DNA of 6,336 nt, from the NCBI GenBank assembly GCA_047629415.1, contig JBLHWZ010000322.1, positions 1 through 6,336 on the forward strand. Direction: 5' to 3'. Positions within the stretch are counted from its first letter, which is position 1. Each line of letters begins with the position of its first letter. This DNA comes from CBDUJZ01 sp047629415 (GTDB lineage: Bacteria; Myxococcota_A; Bradymonadia; REDH01). Below the pieces are notes generated by a model that saw only the letters and a program-made list of their open reading frames with translations, was not told where the DNA came from and did not search any database. Position numbers and translations under genes: made by a program. Below, in pieces: positions 1 to 6,336 of this stretch.

Positions 1-1274
1 ATTACGGCGCGCTCCTGAGTCGAGCGGAGACGACGTTTTCACCGGAAAAGGACGAGTGCGAAGTCGACACAACCGAGGTGCTCACGCAGGCGTCCACGCC
101 AGATGACTACGCGATCTCTGATGGTGTGTGGTCCGTCGTTTACCAAGGCGAGCTCAACAACACGGAGCGTAACGACGGAGTCCTGATGTCTGGAGCCACC
201 GACGGCCGGCGATGGATTGAGTATGCGGGTGAAGACCCGTGCGAGGCAGGCTCAGAGCCCAGCTTCTGCAGCGAGAGCGCAGACATCTTCGACTCGTCGG
301 TTTGCCCCGAACTCCGTTCGCTCTGCGTGGAACTCAGTTCATTGGAGATCTGTGAGGGCGGCATCGATGTGTGCGCTGTCTGCCCGAGCGCATGCCGCGG
401 CGCAGTCGACTTCTGCAACGCGGGAGTGCTGCCCAACGACATCATCGAGATTGAGCGACAAGGAGTCGACTCCGAGTCGGTGGAATGTGCCCCGTTTGGA
501 CGAAAGTCACGCGCGGAGTTGGTCGATGCCGCGAGGCTTGAATACGTCGTTTGCTCCGTTGGAGAGGCCTACCTTGAGGTCGCTCCGCTGCCCGTGGGTT
601 GCGAGGGATTCGTTGACGCTGATGCCGAGTCTGAAGCTGTCTCCCCTGTGTTCAGTACCTTCGAGACGATCGACCGATTCCCGCCTGAAGGCTGTTTCGA
701 GCTGCCGCTCACGACTTCGGTCCGCGCCTCAGAGTGGCTTGTGCGTCTTGACGACTCAACTGGCCCCTCGCCCTATCGAGCGGTGGACGGCCAATGCGTC
801 CTCCGCGCCGACGCCGAAGACCGCTTCATGCGGCTCGCCATCGACCATCAGTTCACGTCACCCTTCGGCCTGACGATGACCGTCGACGGTCCGGACGTCG
901 ACGTTTACGGGGATGACGACAACGATCCGTCGACTGCCGACGAAGTCGTGACACAAGGAGATGCGGTCTGTCTTGCTGTAGACGAGAACGGCGCTCCGGC
1001 TGAGCTTCCTGAAGATGGAGACGAGAACGCGACCGCTAACGAGAATTTCCGCGAGATCTTCGGACGCGATTTCGCCTTGCGATACACGGTCGACCGCAAC
1101 TTCTCGTTCCGCTCCGCCTCGTCGCGTCAGCTTCTTCTGGGTCCGGCTACCGCTGCTATGGCGATCGGTGACACAGATGCGGGTCGACGCATCGTCATCG
1201 TCGACGAGTCTCAGAGCTTTGTGTGGGTTTACAGCGCTTCCACGTATCGGGAAGTCGCGCCGCCGCTGCCGTAG
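1..1274 (+). CDS. Acidic cysteine-rich protein of unknown function, probably exported (5'-truncated by the window edge)
   Basis: The reading frame (first full codon at 3) is open from the left edge to a TAG at 1272-1274, giving 423 visible residues. A GTG at 78 lies inside this open frame and is not a convincing start, so the true start is upstream of the window. I do not recognise the family. Visible traits: a strongly acidic chain; 16 cysteines, nine of them packed into residues 80-138 (nt 240-416) with spacing C-x8-C-x11-C-x6-C-x8-C-x6-C-x2-C-x3-C-x6-C; a very acidic Asp/Glu/Asn-rich stretch around residues 300-345 (VYGDDDNDPSTADE and following); and a C-terminal part with short beta-strand-like segments (RRIVIVDESQSFVWVYSAS) ending in VAPPLP. 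The even cysteine count and dense cluster suggest disulfides, hence an extracytoplasmic protein. The segment WSVVYQGEL followed by a DFCNAGVLPND stretch recalls large exported proteins of Myxococcota/Bradymonadota, but that is from memory only. No membrane segment is visible. The gene directly precedes a lipoprotein gene, probably in one transcript. Codon use looks normal for the window. I am sure that it is coding and unsure of its function. Confidence 0.82.
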   Translation, partial: YGALLSRAETTFSPEKDECEVDTTEVLTQASTPDDYAISDGVWSVVYQGELNNTERNDGVLMSGATDGRRWIEYAGEDPCEAGSEPSFCSESADIFDSSVCPELRSLCVELSSLEICEGGIDVCAVCPSACRGAVDFCNAGVLPNDIIEIERQGVDSESVECAPFGRKSRAELVDAARLEYVVCSVGEAYLEVAPLPVGCEGFVDADAESEAVSPVFSTFETIDRFPPEGCFELPLTTSVRASEWLVRLDDSTGPSPYRAVDGQCVLRADAEDRFMRLAIDHQFTSPFGLTMTVDGPDVDVYGDDDNDPSTADEVVTQGDAVCLAVDENGAPAELPEDGDENATANENFREIFGRDFALRYTVDRNFSFRSASSRQLLLGPATAAMAIGDTDAGRRIVIVDESQSFVWVYSASTYREVAPPLP

Positions 1275-1276
1275 AG

Positions 1277-2134
1277 GTGGCACGTCGCCTCCGGTCGTCT
1301 CTGCGCCTCACAGCGTTCTTGGTCGTTCTTCTAGGGCTTCCCGGATGCTCACCTGAGCGGCAGCTCGACACGCCGGAGGAGTTGAGCCTCGACCACTCGT
1401 TGCCGGCGATGCCCCCGCTTCAAAACATTGACGCAACGGAGGAGCAGTTGCGTCTCTACGCGGCAGCAAGCGATTCCCTCGACGCGGGGGATTTGGACAC
1501 CGCACTCACAGCCCTAATCGCTCTGTCACGGACCGAGGGACCGTCTGTCCAGCGAGGCCGCGGGATGGTCGCGATCGCTCAGATTTACTTCGGACGAGGA
1601 GACTTGAATCGTGCGCAAAGCACCCTCGATCTCTTCGAGGCGACCTCACCAAGCAGCGCCGAGGCCGCGCTACTTCGTGGGCGTATCTATCTCGCCCTAG
1701 ATCGGCCCGCTGAGGCAGAAGAGTCGCTCCAGCGAGCCACCCGCCTCGACGTCGACGCCATACGCGCACTAGCCGTTCTCGCCGCGCTTCAGCGTGAGGT
1801 GGGCCGGATGCTCGACGTTGCTGAAACAGAGCTCGCACTTGAGCGACGTGTGTTGCGCCACGCTCACGAACTGGTCACAGACCCACAGGCGGAGCGCGCG
1901 TTCGTGATCCTAGACGCGCTCGACGCAGGCTTTCACAACGCGGACTGTGCCCGTGCCGCAGCGTCCGGACTCACGCACGAGTTACCGGAGGTGCAAGCGG
2001 CGGCGCTCGACACGATCGAGGCGGTTGGCGGTATCGAAATGATCGACCGACTGCGACTCTACGCGACCGACGGAGGCTTCCACGGCGAGCGGGCGCTCGA
2101 GCTCGCCGCGGCGCTCGAGATCCTAGGGGACTAA
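1277..2134 (+). CDS. Outer-envelope lipoprotein with TPR repeats and a HEAT-like C-terminal part
   Basis: A 285-residue protein from the GTG at 1277, which lies 2 nt after the upstream TAG. A GTG at 1223 in the same frame would add 18 residues. I prefer 1277 because it yields a textbook lipoprotein signal: Arg-rich n-region (MARRLRSSLR), hydrophobic core (LTAFLVVLLG) and lipobox LPGC with Cys24 as the lipidation site; the longer form would have an unusually long n-region. Ser follows Cys24 rather than Asp, which by the enterobacterial rule favours outer-membrane sorting. No clear Shine-Dalgarno is present, so translational coupling to the upstream gene is likely. After a Pro/acidic linker (about 25-55), helical pairs with TPR spacing run at about 58-90, 93-125, 126-159 and 160-193; the second and third are the clearest (IAQIYFGRGDLNRAQSTL; LRGRIYLALDRPAEAEESL). 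Residues 206-285 form shorter alpha-alpha units resembling HEAT repeats (PEVQAAALDTIEAVGG). The role is presumably scaffolding of a protein complex at the envelope; no enzyme motif is seen. Its partner may be the cysteine-rich protein encoded just before it. Confidence 0.85.
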   Translation: MARRLRSSLRLTAFLVVLLGLPGCSPERQLDTPEELSLDHSLPAMPPLQNIDATEEQLRLYAAASDSLDAGDLDTALTALIALSRTEGPSVQRGRGMVAIAQIYFGRGDLNRAQSTLDLFEATSPSSAEAALLRGRIYLALDRPAEAEESLQRATRLDVDAIRALAVLAALQREVGRMLDVAETELALERRVLRHAHELVTDPQAERAFVILDALDAGFHNADCARAAASGLTHELPEVQAAALDTIEAVGGIEMIDRLRLYATDGGFHGERALELAAALEILGD

Positions 2135-2135
2135 G

Positions 2136-4013
2136 TCACCGTACCGTCGCGGCAGCGGTTTCGCTCGCCGGTGCTTCGATCGGAAGCCGGATCCGGAACG
2201 TCGTGCCGACTCCTGGGGTCGTCTCAAAAGTGATGGAGCCACCGTGCTCCTCCACTAACTTCTTTACGATCGCCAGTCCGAGCCCGGAGCCGCCCGGCTT
2301 ATTGACCGAGACGAATGGCGCAAAGAGGTTCGCCTGAATCTGCTGCGGAATGCCCCCAGCGGAGTCCGTCACGTCGACAATAAGGTCGTCGTCAATTCGG
2401 TCGAAAAACACGGTAAAGGTGCCCGGATTACCGTCCATCGCCTCACGGGCGTTCCGCGCGAGATTGAAGATCACCCGCTTCAACTTGCCGTCGTCCAGGC
2501 GAGCATCTCCACGCCACTTGGCCTGTACAGCAACGTCGACGCTGGCGGACTCGAACTCCTGTTCAAGCAACCCGCGAAGCTCCTCGGCGAGGATGTGAAG
2601 GTGCACCGTCCGCCGATAGATCGTTGTCTCGCCGCGGGCGTAAGCCAGCACTTCCCGGGTCATCTCGTTGAGGTGATCAAATTGAGCACTCACGCGCTCG
2701 GCGAGAGCCTTTCGACGGTCCGGGTCCTCACTGCGTGCCATCAGCTGTACGTATCCCTTTGCGATCGTCAACGGAGTACGCGTGTCGTGGATGACGCCGC
2801 TAAGCATGTGACCGATCGCAGAGAGACGGCCCTGCATTTCCCTGCGTTTGCGGAGCATCTCTCTTCCGACCGCGACACTGATCTCCTGCGCGACGAGAGT
2901 CATCAGCTTTTCGTCTTCGTCGGAGAACCCAGTCTGCTCAAGGTCATCGTCGTCACGTGCGCGGTCTACGAGTTCAACACAACCGATGATCTTTCCGTCG
3001 AACTTCAGAGGGACCGCGGCGATGGAACTCACTGGCCGCGCTTGAATGCACGAGAACCTGCCTGTCACTCGAGCCGCATCGAGGTGGCGGACATCCGCTT
3101 CGCGGCGGATCGGCTCGCCCGTCTGCAGGACCTTCGCCGCGATCCCAGGATCCCAGGTCCGGGTCGACAACTCGAACGGCGCGTTCTTGGAATTCCGGGA
3201 GAACGCGTACTCCATACGCTGCCCATTTGAGTCGACGGTCACGGCGCAGCCGTAAGAACCGACCATATTGGCGAGCGAGGTCGCAGCGATGCTGATCACG
3301 TCCTCAAGCGCCATCGCTTGCGCCAAGCTGCGTTGGAGTTCGTAGAGACTGTCAAGGTGCCGCATGCGCTCTTCGAGCTTTCGCTGCGCAGCCCCGAGCG
3401 CCATGTTGCGGTCCATCGTATCAAGATAGAGTTGCCGATTCTGGATCACGATCGCGGCGGTGTTCGTGATCGCGCTCAACAGCAGTTCATCATCGACCGT
3501 GAAGTAGCCGGACCGCTTGTTGAGAACTTGCACGACGCCGATGATCTCGTGATCCGTATTGCGCATCGGCTGGCAGATCACGGAGCGCGTCCGGTACCCG
3601 GTCTCTTCATCAACGCTCGGGTCGAATCGTGTGTCTCTATAGGCGTCTCGAACGTTGATCGACTTACCATTCTCGGCAACCCATCCCGCGATTCCGAACC
3701 CTCGGCGAACGCGAATCTCTCGCGTGCTCGAGTCGGTCAGGATGCGACTGCAGAGATGCTCGCCGTCCGACTCATTCATGAAGAGCGTCGCACGGTCAGC
3801 CCCCATAATGAGTCGAATACGGTCCATAATGAACGAGAGGAGCTCGTCCAACCTTGGGTAGTGCCCCAGCGCGGCACAGATATCCTGAATCCAGGCCGAA
3901 CGATCCTCGGCGCGGGCGAGCAGCTCCGTCAGACGTTCGACGGTGGGATGTTCAGCCTCGTCCAGGGAGTACACCGTAATCCCCGAACCACTGCTTTGTG
4001 GATGCTGTGACAC
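2136..4013 (-). CDS. Soluble GAF-GAF sensor histidine kinase (HisKA + HATPase_c)
   Basis: A 625-residue cytosolic two-component sensor kinase that should autophosphorylate on His and pass phosphate to a response regulator. The GTG start (4011-4013) is the only start candidate after an in-frame TAG near 4074; the Shine-Dalgarno is weak. Domain order: short N-terminal helical part (20-54); GAF1 about 55-196, with NK..F...DE (Asn165, Lys166, Phe171, Asp175, Glu176), the NKFDE motif of phosphodiesterase/adenylyl-cyclase GAF domains; helical, coiled-coil-like linker 196-230; GAF2 about 231-385; HisKA with H-box VIHDTRTPLT, phospho-acceptor His409 (Asp follows His, a common variant of HELRTP); HATPase_c with N-box FNLARNAREAM (Asn517, Asn521), G1 box DSAGGI (Asp550, with Ala in place of the first Gly), F-box LFAPF (563-567) and G2 box GGSGLGLAIVKK (574-585). 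All residues needed for kinase activity are present. There is no transmembrane segment and no receiver domain, and no response regulator gene is in view, so the partner is encoded elsewhere. The kinase lies 138 nt downstream of polA on the same strand. Its ligand is unknown. Confidence 0.96.
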   Translation of the reverse strand: MSQHPQSSGSGITVYSLDEAEHPTVERLTELLARAEDRSAWIQDICAALGHYPRLDELLSFIMDRIRLIMGADRATLFMNESDGEHLCSRILTDSSTREIRVRRGFGIAGWVAENGKSINVRDAYRDTRFDPSVDEETGYRTRSVICQPMRNTDHEIIGVVQVLNKRSGYFTVDDELLLSAITNTAAIVIQNRQLYLDTMDRNMALGAAQRKLEERMRHLDSLYELQRSLAQAMALEDVISIAATSLANMVGSYGCAVTVDSNGQRMEYAFSRNSKNAPFELSTRTWDPGIAAKVLQTGEPIRREADVRHLDAARVTGRFSCIQARPVSSIAAVPLKFDGKIIGCVELVDRARDDDDLEQTGFSDEDEKLMTLVAQEISVAVGREMLRKRREMQGRLSAIGHMLSGVIHDTRTPLTIAKGYVQLMARSEDPDRRKALAERVSAQFDHLNEMTREVLAYARGETTIYRRTVHLHILAEELRGLLEQEFESASVDVAVQAKWRGDARLDDGKLKRVIFNLARNAREAMDGNPGTFTVFFDRIDDDLIVDVTDSAGGIPQQIQANLFAPFVSVNKPGGSGLGLAIVKKLVEEHGGSITFETTPGVGTTFRIRLPIEAPASETAAATVR

Positions 4014-4053
4014 CGATAGCGCTCGTGAGATGGACCACCTGAAGGTACCACGC

Positions 4054-4073
4054 GTCTCCCGATCTCGGGGGAC
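4054..4073. repeat. Short inverted repeat in the polA-kinase gap
   Basis: GTCTCCCG (4054-4061) can pair with CGGGGGAC (4066-4073) around an ATCT tetraloop: eight base pairs, one of them G-T, when read on the plus strand. Read on the minus strand, the direction of both neighbouring genes, the same stem carries one C-A mismatch. No run of T follows on the minus strand (GCGTGG follows), so it does not look like an intrinsic terminator for polA. It sits 40 nt before the kinase start codon and might be a leader structure, or chance in GC-rich DNA. Confidence 0.3.
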
Positions 4074-4104
4074 TATTTGAACGCCTGCTGAAGCGCGAGT
4101 TCAT

Positions 4105-4151
4105 GACGCCCAATCAATCGTTCAACGCAGACCGGACGAAGCGTGTCGGCG
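4105..4151 (+). other. Possible relic of an integron attC-like or dispersed repeat (half-site)
   Basis: Immediately beyond the polA stop codon, the plus strand reads GCCCAATCAATCGTTCAAC (4108-4126). This resembles the left half of chromosomal-integron attC sites, which commonly begin with a GCCCAAC-type core box (RYYYAAC) followed by a GTTCAA-containing arm; here the last core base is T instead of C. The expected right half ending in a GTTRRRY core box is not present before the polA coding end, and only a 4-bp inner pairing is visible (ACGC at 4125-4128 with GCGT at 4141-4144). It is therefore at most a half or decayed site. The resemblance is judged from memory of such repeats, without alignment. 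Confidence 0.2.
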
Positions 4152-6336
4152 CTACTTCAGCTCGGCCCAGGTCGCCCCGTGATGCAGTTCAACCGAGAGG
4201 GGAACACTCATCGGGAACGCCGTCTCCATCGCGTCTCGGATCACCCGCTCTGCGACCTCCACCTCGGCGGGCGGCGCTTCGAAAAGCAGCTCATCATGTA
4301 CGGTCAGTAGCACCTGAGTTTCGAGATTGTTCGCCCGCAGAGCAGCCTCCACCTTGATCATCGCGATCTTGATGATGTCAGCAGCAGTCCCCTGGATCGG
4401 CGTATTCTTCGCAAGCCGCTCACCCAACGCGTAGGCGCGACGGCTCTCCGATTGAACCAGCTCCGGAATCGGACGACGACGCCCGATCATTGTCTCGGCG
4501 TAGCCGCGGGTTCGCGCCAACTCGATAAGCTCCTCCATGAACGGTTTCACACCCGAGATTCGGTCGAAATACTTGTCGATGTATTCCGTGGCCTCGGCCC
4601 GCGTGAGGCCGGTCTCGCGCGCGAGACGAACGGCACCCATCCCGTAGATCAGGCCGAAGTTGATCGCTTTGGCCGCCGCTCGTTGCTCCCCGGTTACCAG
4701 GGGCGCCGGAATCTCCAGCACTTCCGAGGCGGTGCGACGGTGGATGTCCTCCCCCTTGGCGAACGCATCGACCAGAACCGGGTCCTGACACATATGGGCC
4801 AACACTCGGAGTTCGATCTGCGAGTAGTCGCCGCCGATCAGTACCCAGCCTTCCCTCGGGATGAATGCCTCGCGGATGCGGCGGCCTTCCGCGGTTCGAA
4901 TCGGAATGTTCTGCAGGTTTGGGTCTGAACTGGACAGGCGCCCGGTCGCGGCGACCGCTTGATTGAACGTTGTATGCACACGGCCCGAGTCCTCACGGAC
5001 GAGGTTCGGCAGGGCGTCGACGTATGTCGACACGAGCTTAGAGATCTCGCGAAACTGTGCGACGAGAGGGATGATCGCGTGTTCGTCCCAAAGCGCCTCA
5101 AGCACGCTCGCGTCGGTGCTCGGGCCAGTCTTGCCCTTCTTTTTCACCGGCAGGCCGAGGTCCTCGAAGAGCACCGTGGCCAACTGGGCCGGTGAGTTAA
5201 TCGTGAACTCGCGGCCAGCGTATGCGTAGATTTCGCTGGTGACCTCTTCGAGGCGCTGGTGAAACTCACTGCTCATCTTCCCCAGCCGCTCAGAATCGAT
5301 GCGAATCCCGCGGGACTCGATTTCGCGCAGAATCTCTACGAGAGGCAACTCGACCTCGTCGTGGATCTTCTCGAGTTCACCCACCATCTTGGTCCGCAGC
5401 GCATCCGCGAGCCGGAGCACGGTATCCGACTGCTCGGCGGCGTAGGCCGCGACAGCGTCTACCGGCAACTCGCTCAGCCGACGCGCCTTTCGTCCACTCC
5501 CCGCAATCTCCGCTAACGCGGTCGGCTTACGTCCGAGAAACTCTCGCGCGAGGCCCTCCGAGTCCAACGTGCGCCGATTCGGATCCACCAGGTACGCGGC
5601 CACCATCGCATCAAATCTTACCCCGCGCAGCGTGATGTCTCGCGCAGCGAGAATATGTGCGATGCGCTTTGCGTCATGCAGGACTTTGGGAACGGTGGCG
5701 TCTTCGAGAAGCTCACGTAGTCCATTCAGAGCGACTTCCTCGCGCATCTGCCCTGCCATCAGGTCCATGTGGCCCAGTGGAAGATAAGCGCCCTTTCCTG
5801 GAGTATGGCTGAGTCCAAGACCCACCAAGTTGGCATCTCGAACGTCGCCCTCACCGACAAAGATGACGATCGTGGTGCGGCCGGCCTTCCGAGCGCCGGC
5901 AACCCAGGAACCAAGGGCCTCGACGGAAGTGATGGTAGACGAGGTTAGCTCCACTTCGGCTGGCTCTATCTCCGGTTCAGCCGATCCGTAGATCTCTCGG
6001 ATAGCCGCAGGGAATCGACGGAACTCGAACTCATGACAGAGCGCATCGAATGCCTCAAAGTTGGGTGGAGTCAGCTTGAGGTCGGACCATTCGACGTCGA
6101 AGGGTACCTCGCAACAGATCGTCGCCAGCTCCTTCGATAGGCGAGCGTCCGCAGCAAAGTTCGTCAGGTTCTCCTTCCGTTTTTTGCCCGAGACCTTGTC
6201 GATGTTCTCCAGCACCCCTTCGACCGAGCCGAACTCTGCGATCAGCTTTCCGGCGGTCTTCTCGCCAATGCCCGGCACGCCTGGAATGTTGTCGGAGCTA
6301 TCGCCAGCAAGGCCAAGTACGTCCGCGACTTGGTCG
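4152..6336 (-). CDS. polA: DNA polymerase I, 5'-truncated by the window edge, with a degenerate 3'-5' exonuclease domain
   Basis: The frame is open from the right edge to a TAG at 4152-4154, giving 727 visible residues (numbered here from the edge). About 170-180 N-terminal residues of the 5'-nuclease domain should lie outside, making the full protein near 900 residues, normal for PolA. Residues 1-30 carry the 5'-nuclease signature GDSSDNIPG-VPGIGEKTAG (metal-binding Asp12 and Asp15 plus the helix-hairpin region). A GTG at 6276-6278 falls inside this motif and is not a start. Residues about 130-315 keep the shape of the 3'-5' exonuclease domain, but the catalytic acids are gone at Exo I, II and III, so proofreading is probably lost. 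The polymerase domain is intact: SSSDPNLQNIPIR; motif A GGDYSQIELR (Asp503, equivalent to E. coli Asp705); motif B RAAAKAINFGLIYG (Arg552, Lys556, Phe560, Tyr564); motif C TVHDELLFE (His680, Asp681, Glu682, equivalent to 881-883). The enzyme removes RNA primers, fills Okazaki gaps and acts in excision repair. The gene ends normally at TWAELK. A kinase gene follows 138 nt downstream on the same strand. Confidence 0.98.
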   Translation of the reverse strand, partial: DQVADVLGLAGDSSDNIPGVPGIGEKTAGKLIAEFGSVEGVLENIDKVSGKKRKENLTNFAADARLSKELATICCEVPFDVEWSDLKLTPPNFEAFDALCHEFEFRRFPAAIREIYGSAEPEIEPAEVELTSSTITSVEALGSWVAGARKAGRTTIVIFVGEGDVRDANLVGLGLSHTPGKGAYLPLGHMDLMAGQMREEVALNGLRELLEDATVPKVLHDAKRIAHILAARDITLRGVRFDAMVAAYLVDPNRRTLDSEGLAREFLGRKPTALAEIAGSGRKARRLSELPVDAVAAYAAEQSDTVLRLADALRTKMVGELEKIHDEVELPLVEILREIESRGIRIDSERLGKMSSEFHQRLEEVTSEIYAYAGREFTINSPAQLATVLFEDLGLPVKKKGKTGPSTDASVLEALWDEHAIIPLVAQFREISKLVSTYVDALPNLVREDSGRVHTTFNQAVAATGRLSSSDPNLQNIPIRTAEGRRIREAFIPREGWVLIGGDYSQIELRVLAHMCQDPVLVDAFAKGEDIHRRTASEVLEIPAPLVTGEQRAAAKAINFGLIYGMGAVRLARETGLTRAEATEYIDKYFDRISGVKPFMEELIELARTRGYAETMIGRRRPIPELVQSESRRAYALGERLAKNTPIQGTAADIIKIAMIKVEAALRANNLETQVLLTVHDELLFEAPPAEVEVAERVIRDAMETAFPMSVPLSVELHHGATWAELK

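Noticed and set aside
217..873. Open frame of 218 codons on the plus strand overlapping the cysteine-rich gene
   Set aside because: The translation is rich in Ser, Arg and Ala with no domain, typical of an out-of-frame reading; the continuous frame ending at 1274 extends over the whole region and beyond the edge.
1223..1276. Upstream GTG (1223) as the start of the lipoprotein gene
   Set aside because: It would add 18 residues before the Arg-rich n-region and give an atypically long signal peptide; the GTG at 1277 gives a standard 23-residue signal before the lipobox cysteine.
858..1283. Minus-strand open frame of 141 codons under the end of the cysteine-rich gene
   Set aside because: Antisense shadow; low-complexity Arg/Ser/Val composition, no start signal, no family resemblance.
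3141..3156. Tandem 8-bp repeat GATCCCAG x2 within the kinase gene
   Set aside because: It lies inside the conserved GAF2 coding sequence without breaking the frame and shows no further copies; most likely chance.
2595..3230. Long open frame (211 codons) on the plus strand opposite the kinase GAF2/HisKA region
   Set aside because: Same antisense shadow effect; the opposite strand carries clear GAF2 and H-box motifs, and no ribosome binding site or family signature supports this one.
3318..4010. Long open frame (230 codons) on the plus strand opposite the kinase N-terminal half
   Set aside because: It is a mirror of the kinase frame in high-GC DNA. Its translation has no recognisable domain, while the minus strand encodes an unbroken GAF domain over the same bases.
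4103..4357. Plus-strand frame of 84 codons starting in the polA-kinase gap (begins MTPNQSFNADR)
   Set aside because: Most of it is antisense to the conserved polA C-terminus and rich in Pro/Arg/Ala. Its first residues only reflect the attC-like or repeat-like DNA there, so it is not called as a gene.
4452..4928. Plus-strand frame of 158 codons inside polA
   Set aside because: Antisense to polymerase motifs A and B, which are intact on the minus strand.
6276..6278. GTG at 6278 as the start of polA
   Set aside because: It falls within the conserved 5'-nuclease motif (NIPGVPGIGEKT), and the frame continues upstream to the window edge with the matching GDSSDNIPG residues.

Overview
The window looks like ordinary chromosomal DNA (roughly 58-60% GC by eye) from a Gram-negative bacterium with a large signalling and lipoprotein repertoire. 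A Myxococcota/Bradymonadota-type (former Deltaproteobacteria) source would fit the soluble multi-GAF histidine kinase, the TPR/HEAT lipoprotein, the acidic cysteine-rich exported-type protein and the use of GTG starts. This placement is an inference from gene style; no rRNA or marker phylogeny was possible.

Layout: there are two convergent blocks. Plus strand, 1-2134: the 3' part of a large acidic cysteine-rich protein of unknown function (start outside the window), followed with almost no gap by a lipoprotein carrying TPR and HEAT-like helical repeats. The two are probably one transcription unit, and the second start lies 2 nt after the first stop. Minus strand, 6336-2136: polA (DNA polymerase I; the 5' end of the gene lies beyond the right edge), a 138-nt gap, then a soluble GAF-GAF-HisKA-HATPase histidine kinase. 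The stop codons of the lipoprotein and the kinase are separated by a single base, so the two blocks collide tail to tail without room for a terminator.

The genes do not form an obvious pathway. polA is housekeeping (Okazaki fragment maturation and repair). The kinase is a cytosolic sensor with no response regulator in view. The two plus-strand genes look like an envelope or export pair. I see no mobile element, CRISPR array, tRNA or rRNA, or defence cassette, and nothing that amounts to a new system. The points most worth a second look are (i) a polA whose 3'-5' exonuclease domain is present but lacks the catalytic residues at all three Exo motifs, (ii) a complete NKFDE motif, the signature of cyclic-nucleotide-type GAF domains, in the kinase's first GAF, and (iii) a short integron attC-like half-site in the polA-kinase gap.
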